Assembly (NCBI GenBank): GCA_030544185.1
Contig: JAUNRO010000063.1
Location: 1-12,285 of the forward strand
DNA from: Propionibacteriaceae bacterium
GTDB taxonomy: Bacteria; Actinomycetota; Actinomycetes; Propionibacteriales; Propionibacteriaceae
Direction: 5' to 3'
Length of the DNA: 12,285 bases
In this document: positions 6,179 to 12,285 of the stretch, piece by piece
How the letters are laid out: the number at the start of each line of letters is the position of its first letter
Numbering within the stretch: the stretch's first letter is position 1
The notes under the pieces: generated by a model
Seen by the model: only the letters and a program-made list of their open reading frames with translations
Databases searched by the model: none
What the model was told of the DNA's origin: nothing
Program-made: the position numbers and the translations under genes

Positions 6179-7255
6179 GTGAGTGTTCCGATGCCTTCAT
6201 CGTCCCTTCTTCGACCCAGCCCGCTCGATCTCGGCGGCGTGCTCAGTGGAGCGTTCGAGGTCTTCAAAAAACGCCTCGGGCAGTTCGCGCTGCTGGCGCT
6301 GCTGCAGGGTGTCGCGACCGGCCTGCTGGTGATGGGTGCCGTGGCGGTGCTGATCGTCGGCATCTTCCAGGCGGTGCAACGCGCGTCCTTCTCCGCGCTC
6401 ATCGTCTGGGGCATCGTCGCCATGATCCTCGCGTCCTTCGGCGCCCTGCTGATCCAGATCAAGACGAACGCGATGCTGGTCCTCGGTGCCCACGACACCG
6501 CCGAGGGCACCGGCCAACCGTCGAGCCTGGGAGATCTGTTCCGGCGCACCAAGGGCGTCGCGGGGCGCATGGTGCTGCTCGTCCTCGCCTTCGTGGGGTT
6601 GATGGTGGTCGTCTATGGTGCGATCGCCGGGATCGGTGCCGTGCTGTTCATGAACGCGGTGAACAGCGGCAACGACTCGGGTGGCGTCATTGCCGCCCTC
6701 GTGGGCTTCTGGATCATCGTCATGCTCCTGATGCTGGTCATCGGCATCGTCGCGATCTATCTCCAGGTCCGGCTGCTCTATCTCCTGCCGGCTCTCGCCG
6801 TGGAGAACCTGGCGGCTGTCGATGCGCTCAAACGCTCCTGGACCCTGACCAAGGGCAATGTGCTGCGGACGCTCGGCTTTTATCTCGTGGGGTCGATCAT
6901 CGTCGGCATGGCCAGTGGTCTGGTGCAGATGGTCGCCCAGTTCGCGACGACACCGTTCACGGCCACTCAGGCCTCGCAGAACGATCCGACGGCGGCGATG
7001 ATGGCGGTCCTCCCCGTGCTGGCCATCACGCTGGCGCTGCAGATCGCGGTGCAGCTGCTGGGGGTGCCGTTCCTGCAGTCCTATGTCACCGTCATGTATG
7101 TCGATCAGGTCCGCCGCGATCAGCTCCCTGCCGGCTATGCGCCGCAGCAGTGGCAGCAGGGTCCCGGTCCCTATCAGCAGCAGGCGCCCCAACAGCAGTG
7201 GGGCCAGCAGCCCGGTCAGTGGGGCCAGGGACCTCAGCAGCCGCCCCGTGGCTGA
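6179..7255 (+). CDS. GPDPase_memb-like multi-pass membrane protein with Gln-rich tail
   Basis: The 358-residue product starts LRPSPLDLGGVLSGAFEVFKK, the pattern of actinobacterial proteins annotated with the membrane domain of glycerophosphoryl diester phosphodiesterases. About six hydrophobic segments follow (roughly residues 35-320). The segment ALKRSWTLTKGNVLRTLGFYL before the last membrane part is also typical of the family. The catalytic phosphodiesterase domain is absent, so no enzymatic activity should be inferred from the name; the role is unknown. The last 40 or so residues form a low-complexity Gln/Pro/Gly/Trp tail (repeated QQ, WGQ, PGQ), probably disordered and cytoplasmic. GTG 6179 was preferred over ATG 6191 because TAGAGT lies 7 bases upstream. 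All eight Tyr codons counted are TAT. It is convergent with the esterase gene. Confidence 0.82.
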   Translation: MSVPMPSSSLLRPSPLDLGGVLSGAFEVFKKRLGQFALLALLQGVATGLLVMGAVAVLIVGIFQAVQRASFSALIVWGIVAMILASFGALLIQIKTNAMLVLGAHDTAEGTGQPSSLGDLFRRTKGVAGRMVLLVLAFVGLMVVVYGAIAGIGAVLFMNAVNSGNDSGGVIAALVGFWIIVMLLMLVIGIVAIYLQVRLLYLLPALAVENLAAVDALKRSWTLTKGNVLRTLGFYLVGSIIVGMASGLVQMVAQFATTPFTATQASQNDPTAAMMAVLPVLAITLALQIAVQLLGVPFLQSYVTVMYVDQVRRDQLPAGYAPQQWQQGPGPYQQQAPQQQWGQQPGQWGQGPQQPPRG

Positions 7256-7289
7256 CCCGGGCGGCCCGGGCGAGCTTCAGAGCTCGCTC
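7256..7289. terminator. Tandem hairpins between convergent genes (candidate bidirectional terminator)
   Basis: Two stem-loops are packed between the converging genes: CCCGGG (7256-7261) / CCCGGG (7265-7270) with a 3-base loop, and GCGAGCT (7270-7276) / AGCTCGC (7281-7287) with loop TCAG, extendable to 7268-7289 through a G-T pair. The second hairpin contains the stop codon of the esterase (7277-7279) in its loop. There is no T tract on either side, so termination would have to be hairpin-only, as often proposed in actinobacteria. The two stems compete for 7268-7270. Confidence 0.5.
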
Positions 7290-8599
7290 AGCGTGAGGAT
7301 GCCCTCGCGGGCCATCGGCTCGAGCTGACCAGTGCGGGCGAAGTCGCCCCAGACCTGGCGCATGCAGGTGCCGGCCTCGTCGATGTGCTGGTGGGACAGC
7401 CCCTTGAGCAGCGGCGAATCAGCCCAGACGTCGGGATTCCAGAACATCAGCGCGCCGTCGATCAGGTGCGCGCCCTGATAGGGGTTGCCGGGGGCGCCGA
7501 AGTCCAGGACATAGCGATAGCCCCGCCCGCCCGCGGCGCGGTGGCGGTCGGCGAACGCCTGTCCCGGCCCGGAATAGATCGAGCGGGTCACCACCTGATC
7601 GGCGGCGCGCTGGGCGAGGGGGCCCAGACCCGGCGTCCGCGTGATCCGGTCCAGCGCCGACACCGTGAACAGCGCGGATTCCCGCGAGGTCCAGCCGATC
7701 AGCAGGTCGATCCGGCGCGCGACCTCGCGCCAGGCCTCGTCGCGGTCCATCTCGTGCGGCAGCGGCGGCTCGCCGTATTGCACGCCATAGGCCATCGCCG
7801 CCTTCAGCCCGAACCGTTGCACGCCCGCGAGGATCTGGCGCTGGCGTTCGAGCAGCGTGGCCGGGTCGGCGTCGGTGTCGAGGCCCTCGGTCAGCCGGGC
7901 CATGACGGCGGTCATCCGGTTGCGCCGCGGGAGCACACCCAGGGGCGGGCTCGCGAGCACCGCGCGCCGGAACAGCCCCCGGGTGTGGTCGGCGATCATC
8001 AGATGGGCGACGGCGTCGGCGCCCGCGGACTGGCCCGTGGCGGTGATGTTGGCCGGGTCACCACCGAACGCCGCGATGTTGGTCCGCACCCAACGCAGGG
8101 CGTGGATCTGGTCGACCAGGCCGAGGTTGGCGGGGCTGTTCGGGGTGCGGAGATAGCCGAAGAGACCGAGGCGATAGGTGACGCTCACGACGATCACGTG
8201 CTGTTCGGCGACGACCCGCGACGGGTCGAACACCGGCGCATCGCCCGCACCCCACACATAGGCACCGCCGTGGATCCACACGATCACCGGCAGCTCGTCG
8301 GTCGGCTGGGCGTCGGCCGGGAGAGTCACGGAGAGGCGCAGGCAGTCCTCGTCCTGTTCGAGGTCGCCCATCGGGTTGTTGAGCAAGCCCTCCAACAGGG
8401 GTGACTCCGACTGGGGGCACGCCGGTCCCGGACGGGTGGCATCGATCGGTGTCGCCGACGCCGGCTCCGGCGTGGGATAGGCGAACCGCTTCGCCCGCGC
8501 ATACCTGATCCCGGTGGCTCGCAGGACACGTCCGTCTCGGCGCCCGGTGATCCTTCCTGCCGGAGCGTCCCAGGTCGGGGCGTCATGCATGGTGCTCAC
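7277..8599 (-). CDS. Type-B carboxylesterase family protein
   Basis: It is an alpha/beta-hydrolase that cleaves carboxylic esters; the substrate cannot be inferred. The 440-residue product shows the type-B layout: EDCLRLSV (84-91, usually EDCLxLNV), oxyanion loop HGGAY (110-114), nucleophile elbow GQSAG (189-193, Ser191, usually GESAG), a probable acid Glu307 in TSRESALF, and a probable His378 in GAHLID. The last motif differs from the common HGxE form. It is shorter than the roughly 500 residues usual for the family. No signal peptide is visible, so it is probably cytoplasmic. The GTG at 8599 was chosen because TACGGT lies 6 bases upstream; ATG 8590, three codons later, is the alternative. 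It lies 87 bp downstream of msrA on the same strand, with a hairpin between. Confidence 0.9.
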   Translation of the reverse strand: MSTMHDAPTWDAPAGRITGRRDGRVLRATGIRYARAKRFAYPTPEPASATPIDATRPGPACPQSESPLLEGLLNNPMGDLEQDEDCLRLSVTLPADAQPTDELPVIVWIHGGAYVWGAGDAPVFDPSRVVAEQHVIVVSVTYRLGLFGYLRTPNSPANLGLVDQIHALRWVRTNIAAFGGDPANITATGQSAGADAVAHLMIADHTRGLFRRAVLASPPLGVLPRRNRMTAVMARLTEGLDTDADPATLLERQRQILAGVQRFGLKAAMAYGVQYGEPPLPHEMDRDEAWREVARRIDLLIGWTSRESALFTVSALDRITRTPGLGPLAQRAADQVVTRSIYSGPGQAFADRHRAAGGRGYRYVLDFGAPGNPYQGAHLIDGALMFWNPDVWADSPLLKGLSHQHIDEAGTCMRQVWGDFARTGQLEPMAREGILTLSEL

Positions 8600-8605
8600 A
8601 GGGGC

Positions 8606-8611
8606 ACCGTA
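8606..8611 (-). promoter_or_regulatory. -10 box TACGGT for leaderless esterase gene
   Basis: On the minus strand TACGGT is followed by 6 bases and then GTG at 8599, matching the leaderless geometry seen elsewhere in the window. It lies downstream of the hairpin at 8651-8666, so the esterase probably has its own transcript separate from msrA. Confidence 0.5.
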
Positions 8612-8648
8612 CCGCCCGGGGTTCCAAAGTGGCAGGGGCTGGCCACAA

Positions 8649-8666
8649 CTGACACGTCAGCGTGTC
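8649..8666. terminator. Overlapping inverted repeats in the msrA-esterase gap (terminator or operator)
   Basis: GACACG (8651-8656) and CGTGTC (8661-8666) form a 6-bp stem with a 4-base loop. CTGAC (8649-8653) and GTCAG (8656-8660) form a second, nearly continuous dyad that overlaps it. They cannot form together. The site is 21 bases past the msrA stop on the minus strand and 38 bases before the esterase -10 box, so it could terminate msrA or act as an operator for the esterase. No T tract follows. Confidence 0.35.
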
Positions 8667-8686
8667 GTGCGAGCAGGTGACGGGAA

Positions 8687-9319
8687 TCATTCAGCTCGGC
8701 ACGCGACGCCGGTCGCGTGGATCGGGCAGTAGCCGTGCGGGTTCTTCACCAGGTATTGCTGGTGGTAGTCCTCGGCGTAGAAGAACTCCCCGCCGGGCGC
8801 GATCTCGGTTGTCAGCTCGCCATAGCCGGCCCGGTTGTAGGCCTGCTGGGCGATCGCGGCCAGGTCGCGGGCGATGGCGAGCTGCTCGGGTGACCCATAG
8901 AGCGCGGAGCGATATTGCGTGCCGACGTCGTTGCCCTGCCGGAAGCCCTGCGTCGGGTCGTGGGCTTCGAAGAACTGGCGGACCAGATCGGCGTACGCCA
9001 CCACCGCCGGATCGAAGCACACGCGCACGGTCTCCGCATGGCCGGTCAGCCCGGAGCAGACCTCCTCATAGGTCGGGTTCGGGGTGAACCCACCCTGATA
9101 GCCGACGGCGGTGTTGCGCACGCCCTCGGTGTTCCAGAACATCTTCTCCTCGCCCCAGAAGCAACCGAGCGCGAAATAGGCGACCTCGGTGCCGTCGGGG
9201 GTGGAATCGATGGGGATGCCGAAGATGTCGTGGCGCAGGCTCCGCGAATGGACCGGGACATCCCGGCCCGGCAGGGCCTGCTCGGCGGTGACCAGCACGG
9301 GCTTGCGTCCGAAGAACAT
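8687..9319 (-). CDS. msrA: Peptide methionine-S-sulfoxide reductase MsrA
   Basis: It reduces methionine-S-sulfoxide in oxidised proteins back to methionine, using thioredoxin as electron source. The 210-residue product is the long E. coli-like form with a roughly 45-residue N-terminal extension. It has GCFWGEE with catalytic Cys53, GHAE with Glu96, [10 protein letters not shown] ending near Tyr189, resolving Cys198 in GYCP and a C-terminal Cys207. This three-cysteine arrangement matches E. coli MsrA (Cys51/198/206). I placed the start at ATG 9319 because a CATACT -10 box lies 6 bases upstream; a TTG at 9334 is in frame but overlaps that box. No msrB is visible. The haem monooxygenase gene ends 37 bp upstream on the same strand. 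Confidence 0.96.
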   Translation of the reverse strand: MFFGRKPVLVTAEQALPGRDVPVHSRSLRHDIFGIPIDSTPDGTEVAYFALGCFWGEEKMFWNTEGVRNTAVGYQGGFTPNPTYEEVCSGLTGHAETVRVCFDPAVVAYADLVRQFFEAHDPTQGFRQGNDVGTQYRSALYGSPEQLAIARDLAAIAQQAYNRAGYGELTTEIAPGGEFFYAEDYHQQYLVKNPHGYCPIHATGVACRAE

Positions 9320-9325
9320 GTCGCC

Positions 9326-9331
9326 AGTATG
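9326..9331 (-). promoter_or_regulatory. -10 box CATACT for leaderless msrA
   Basis: On the minus strand CATACT (A at position 2, T at position 6, as in TAnnnT, but C in place of the first T) is followed by 6 bases and then the msrA ATG at 9319. It falls in the 37-bp gap after the haem monooxygenase gene, so msrA could be transcribed separately from ung. Weakest of the six boxes. Confidence 0.45.
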
Positions 9332-9356
9332 CAACGCGGCTCCGACAGGCCCACCC

Positions 9357-9671
9357 TCAGAACGCGATGTCCTCGATCAGCGTGTGCAGCTCGACCTCCG
9401 ACGGGGCCTGCATGCCCTCGGCCTGGTCATCGCTGTGGGAGGCCTTGAACGAGTCCGACTTCAGCCAGGCCTGGAAGTCGGCGGGGGTGTCGAACTCCAT
9501 CGTCGAGATATAGGGCAGTCCGGGCCGGGCCGGCTTCTGCAGCGTCACGCGGTGGAGACCGGGCACGCCCTCGAGGGTGCTGCGCATGCTGTCGATGAAC
9601 ACCTTCTCGAACGCCTCGGCGCGGTCGGCTTCGACCTCGATGCGATTGGACACGATGAAGATCTCGGACAT
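9357..9671 (-). CDS. IsdG-family haem-degrading monooxygenase (ABM fold)
   Basis: The 104-residue product is a small antibiotic-biosynthesis-monooxygenase-fold protein. Asn9, Trp69 and His79 sit at the same spacing as the active-site triad Asn7/Trp67/His77 of staphylococcal IsdG, and [12 protein letters not shown] closely resembles the IsdG/IsdI segment around Trp and His. I therefore infer haem cleavage with iron release, as in IsdG/MhuD, rather than quinone oxidation as in other ABM proteins; the product is unknown. AAAGGA lies 6 bases before ATG 9671. ATG 9677, two codons earlier, overlaps the ung stop as ATGA and is a real alternative. No haem transporter or surface receptor is nearby, so endogenous haem or haem from elsewhere is the likely substrate. 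It follows ung directly and precedes msrA. Confidence 0.88.
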   Translation of the reverse strand: MSEIFIVSNRIEVEADRAEAFEKVFIDSMRSTLEGVPGLHRVTLQKPARPGLPYISTMEFDTPADFQAWLKSDSFKASHSDDQAEGMQAPSEVELHTLIEDIAF

Positions 9672-9673
9672 GT

Positions 9674-10360
9674 TCATTCCTTTCCGTTGAGGTCCCAGTT
9701 AATCGGTTCGGCCCCCTGCGCCTGCAACAGCTCATTGACCCGGGAGAAGGGCCGGGAGCCGAAGAAGCCGTTGCCGGCCGACAGGGGCGAGGGATGGGCG
9801 GACTTCACGTGCGGGACCTCACCGAGCCATTGCGTCACCGATTGCGCGTCGCGGCCCCACAGGATCGCGACCAGCGGGCCCCCGCGCTCGGCGAGCGCCT
9901 CGATCGCGCGCTGGGTGACGATCTCCCAGCCCTTCCCGCGGTGCGAGGCCGATGCCCCGGGCCGCACGGTGAGGACCCGGTTGAGCAGCAGGACGCCCTG
10001 GTCGAACCACGGGGTCAGGTCCCCGGAGGCCGCCGGTGGGATCCCAAGGTCGGTGTGGAGCTCGCGATAGATGTTGATCAGCGACTTCGGCAGCGGCCGC
10101 ACGTCCGGGGCGACCGAGAACGACAGCCCGACCGGGTGACCTCGCGTGGGATAGGGATCCTGCCCGACGATCAGCACCCGCACCCTCGCCAGCGGCAGCG
10201 TGAACGCCCGCAGCACGTCGGCCCCGGCGGGCAGATAACCGCGCCCGGCCGTGTTCTCGGCACGCAGGAAGTCACCCATGCGCGCGATATCGCCGGCGAC
10301 CGGAGCGAGCGCGTCCGCCCAGTCCGCAGTGATGATCTCGGACAGGGGACGGGCGCTCAT
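9674..10360 (-). CDS. ung: Uracil-DNA glycosylase, family 1
   Basis: It removes uracil from DNA after cytosine deamination or dUMP misincorporation, starting base-excision repair. The 228-residue product has the family-1 signatures: GQDPYP (66-71) with catalytic Asp68, LLLN (124-127) with Asn127 for uracil recognition, and HPSPLS (189-194) with His189, followed by GFFGSRPF. Size and spacing match E. coli Ung (Asp64, Asn123, His187). ATG 10360 overlaps the stop of the MFS gene as ATGA (10357-10360), with GAGG about 9 bases upstream, so translation is probably coupled. The reading frame is open as far as 10681, but that part is a shadow of the transporter gene. Confidence 0.97.
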   Translation of the reverse strand: MSARPLSEIITADWADALAPVAGDIARMGDFLRAENTAGRGYLPAGADVLRAFTLPLARVRVLIVGQDPYPTRGHPVGLSFSVAPDVRPLPKSLINIYRELHTDLGIPPAASGDLTPWFDQGVLLLNRVLTVRPGASASHRGKGWEIVTQRAIEALAERGGPLVAILWGRDAQSVTQWLGEVPHVKSAHPSPLSAGNGFFGSRPFSRVNELLQAQGAEPINWDLNGKE

Positions 10361-11622
10361 CGAAGATCCTCGGGGTCGGCCAGCTGGGTGCTCGGCGGGT
10401 CGGTCGGGACGGGCTCCGCCGGTGCTGCCGACGGTACGCCACCGGACATGCGCAGCGAGACGAGTGCGCCGAGGGCGAAGAGCGCCGCGCCGACCGCGAA
10501 CCCGGCGGTCATCGACACCGTGTCGGCGAGCGCGCCCGCAACGAGCGGGCCGACGATCGCACCCAGGTCGGAGGCCATCGAGAAGACCGCCACGGGCGTA
10601 CCGCTGCGAGCCCCAGCCGCATCGCCCACTGACGCAGCCGGGGCGGTGCCGAGCGCGGCCGCCGCGATGCCGCCCAGACACAGGACACCCACGAGCAGCC
10701 AGAAGTTCGGCACCAGGGGCACCGCAATCATGACCAGCGCCCCACCGACGCCGCCGGCGATCATCGCGGGCTTGCGCCCGACGGTGTCGACGAACTTGCC
10801 GACCGGCCCCAGCGCAACGGTCTGCACGACGGCGGCGATGGCAAACGCATAGCCGGTCTCCGCCGGGCCCCGGTGCAGGCTCTCCACGACCAGGATCGGG
10901 ATCAGTGAGTTGCGCACGCCGAAGTTGTTCCAGCCCTGGGCGAGGTTGGACGTCACGGCGGCCTGATAGCGGGGGTCGGCGGCGACGGTCCGCATCGGGC
11001 GGACCTCGGCGTGGGTCCGGCCCTCGGCCGCCGGATCCGGGCGGGACAGCAGAAACATGCCGACGGTCCCGGCCACGGCCAGAGTGCCCGCATAGAAGAA
11101 GAACGGCGCGGTGAGCGCGATATGGGTCAGCAGACCGCCGATGGCGGGGCCGGTCATGCCGCCGATCAGGAACCCGCTCTGGAAAAACCCCGCGGCGCGG
11201 CCGCGCATCGCCGGGGGAGCGGCCTTCAGCAGCAGGGTCATCGCCGACACCGTGAACATGGCCGAGCCGATGCCGCCGAGCCCGCGGGACAGCAGCAGCA
11301 TGAGATAGCTCGTCGACAGGCCCGCGACCACGCTCGAGATCGCGACGATGAAGATGCCGACGGCGAGGGTGGTGCGCTCACCCAGCCAGTCGGCGATGCG
11401 TCCGCAGAACGGGCTCGTCAACAGCCGCAGGAACGCGAACGCCGACACCACCATCGCGACCTGGAAGTTCGTCACCTCGAACGACTTCGCGAACACCGGC
11501 AGCACCGGCACCACCACACCGAAGCCGACTGCGACGCAGAACGCGATGACGCCCAGCACGATCACATCGCGCGGCACGGTGGTGCGCCGGCGGACCCAAT
11601 TCTTCACCGACCCGAGAACCAC
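10357..11622 (-). CDS. MFS transporter, drug:H+ antiporter type
   Basis: This 421-residue, twelve-helix membrane protein probably exports small molecules using the proton gradient. Motif [11 protein letters not shown] (74-83), lies between helices 2 and 3, with a second-half equivalent [10 protein letters not shown] (276-285). The antiporter motif [14 protein letters not shown] (151-164) in helix 5 is typical of 12-helix drug exporters. The substrate is unknown. The C-terminal tail (about 395-421) is Pro/Ala-rich and hydrophilic. The GTG at 11622 was chosen because TAGGGT lies 6 bases upstream. The stop overlaps ung by ATGA, so the transporter gene heads an MFS-ung-haem monooxygenase unit. 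A second MFS gene lies 33 bp upstream on the same strand; their visible sequences do not suggest a recent duplication. Confidence 0.92.
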   Translation of the reverse strand: MVLGSVKNWVRRRTTVPRDVIVLGVIAFCVAVGFGVVVPVLPVFAKSFEVTNFQVAMVVSAFAFLRLLTSPFCGRIADWLGERTTLAVGIFIVAISSVVAGLSTSYLMLLLSRGLGGIGSAMFTVSAMTLLLKAAPPAMRGRAAGFFQSGFLIGGMTGPAIGGLLTHIALTAPFFFYAGTLAVAGTVGMFLLSRPDPAAEGRTHAEVRPMRTVAADPRYQAAVTSNLAQGWNNFGVRNSLIPILVVESLHRGPAETGYAFAIAAVVQTVALGPVGKFVDTVGRKPAMIAGGVGGALVMIAVPLVPNFWLLVGVLCLGGIAAAALGTAPAASVGDAAGARSGTPVAVFSMASDLGAIVGPLVAGALADTVSMTAGFAVGAALFALGALVSLRMSGGVPSAAPAEPVPTDPPSTQLADPEDLR

Positions 11623-11628
11623 GCCCGC

Positions 11629-11634
11629 ACCCTA
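11629..11634 (-). promoter_or_regulatory. -10 box TAGGGT for leaderless MFS gene
   Basis: On the minus strand TAGGGT is followed by 6 bases and then GTG at 11622. The box lies in the 33-bp space after the other MFS gene and should drive the MFS-ung-haem monooxygenase unit. Confidence 0.55.
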
Positions 11635-11655
11635 ACTCAGTCGCCCGGCGCCCGG

Positions 11656-12285
11656 TCAGCGCTGATCATCGGTGGCGAACGCCGCATCGCGGTGGACACG
11701 GGCATACCAGCCGACGAGTGCGGCCGGGACGATCAGCGCCCCCGCGACCACGGCCAGACCGCCGAACCCGAGCCAGGCCAGCAGCGGGCCGCCGAGCAGG
11801 GCCGCGGCCGCGCCGCCATAGTTCATCAGCGCGTCCGTGGCGCCCTGCAGCGGCACCCGCACCTCGCCGGAGTCGACGCGGGCCAGCAGGGCGGACCCCG
11901 AGATCGTGGTGAACGACCACCCCACGCCGAGGAGGACGAGGGCGGCGGTGACGTTGCCGAAGGCCGTCGGGGCTCCCCCGATCAGCACGGCGGTGACCCC
12001 CAGCAGGATCAGGCCGGCCAGAGCCGTCCTCATCGCGCCGTAGCGGTCGGCGAGGAGGCCGACGAGGGGGCTGAGGGCATACATCCCGAGGATGTGCAGG
12101 CTGATCACCAGGCCGATCGCGCGCAGGCCGTGGTCGTGCTGGCCGAGATGCACCGGGGTCATCGACATGATCCCGACCATCACGGCATGGCCCACCACGA
12201 TGAGGAGCACGGCGAAGCGGGCCACCGGGTGGCCACTCGCCCAGCGCAGGGCCGCGAGGGCGCCCACCGTCTTGGTGGGACGACC
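11656..12285 (-). CDS. MFS transporter, C-terminal part (5' end outside window)
   Basis: The frame is open from the stop at 11656 to the right edge, giving 209 residues of what should be a protein of about 400. The visible part looks like the second half of an MFS transporter: a hydrophilic central loop, then about six helices, with a motif-A-like segment SPLVGLLADRYGAMR after a helix ending GMYAL. A GTG at 12267 could be read as a start, but the frame continues upstream and half-length MFS proteins are not expected. The segment MSMTPVHLG with a following SLHILGMYALSP is seen in many actinobacterial MFS proteins of unknown substrate. It ends 33 bp before the next MFS gene. Confidence 0.85.
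   Translation of the reverse strand, partial: GRPTKTVGALAALRWASGHPVARFAVLLIVVGHAVMVGIMSMTPVHLGQHDHGLRAIGLVISLHILGMYALSPLVGLLADRYGAMRTALAGLILLGVTAVLIGGAPTAFGNVTAALVLLGVGWSFTTISGSALLARVDSGEVRVPLQGATDALMNYGGAAAALLGGPLLAWLGFGGLAVVAGALIVPAALVGWYARVHRDAAFATDDQR

Noticed and set aside
3996..6182. Long plus-strand ORFs (3996-4916 and 4965-6182) opposite the debranching enzyme
   Set aside because: They lie antisense to well-conserved GH13 sequence and have compositions (Arg, Gly, Val, His, no motifs) typical of the complement of high-GC coding DNA.
6197..7192. Minus-strand ORF of 331 codons opposite the GPDPase-like gene
   Set aside because: His/Asp/Gln/Arg-rich antisense of hydrophobic codons, a common artefact of membrane-protein genes.
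7385..8404. Plus-strand ORF of 339 codons opposite the esterase
   Set aside because: Shadow of the esterase frame, which carries GQSAG and HGGAY; no domain is seen in the plus-strand product.
10361..10681. Upstream extension of the ung frame
   Set aside because: Off-frame reading of the MFS gene; Ung begins naturally at the ATGA overlap.
9794..10852. Plus-strand ORF of 352 codons opposite ung and the MFS gene
   Set aside because: It spans two unrelated real genes on the other strand and lacks any recognisable domain.
12265..12267. GTG as true start of the right-edge MFS gene
   Set aside because: The frame stays open to the window edge and the visible part corresponds to only half an MFS protein.

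Overview
The window is GC-rich (roughly 70% by eye) chromosomal DNA that looks actinobacterial. Evidence: a DUF2510 membrane protein, a GPDPase-type membrane protein with a Gln/Pro/Gly tail, frequent GTG starts, and TAnnnT -10 boxes placed 6-7 bases before the start codon (leaderless transcripts). A member of the Propionibacteriales is my best guess, from gene content only. I see no rRNA, tRNA, CRISPR array, insertion sequence or phage gene.

Layout. A truncated multi-pass membrane protein (minus strand) leaves the left edge. It is divergent from a plus-strand run: a D12-class adenine DNA methyltransferase, an alkyladenine DNA glycosylase overlapping it by GTGA, and a DUF2510 protein with a secreted domain. 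An isoamylase-type glycogen debrancher (minus) meets this run tail to tail. From a 95-bp divergent gap, a GPDPase-like membrane protein runs to the right. The rest is on the minus strand, in order of transcription from the right edge: a truncated MFS transporter, a complete MFS transporter, uracil-DNA glycosylase (ung), an IsdG-type haem monooxygenase, msrA and a type-B carboxylesterase.

How the genes may work together. Two base-excision glycosylases (Aag for alkylated or deaminated purines, Ung for uracil), a DNA methyltransferase, MsrA and a haem-degrading enzyme suggest genome upkeep and oxidative/iron stress. MFS-ung-haem monooxygenase are joined by two ATGA overlaps. msrA and the esterase appear to have their own promoters.

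Most notable points: six of the seven genes that appear to start their own transcripts have a -10-like box at exactly the distance expected for leaderless transcription; two of those boxes overlap head to head in one bidirectional promoter at 1165-1174; the methyltransferase and glycosylase are translationally coupled; and an IsdG-family gene is coupled to ung. I find no clear undescribed defence or mobile system. The methyltransferase-glycosylase pair is the closest candidate.
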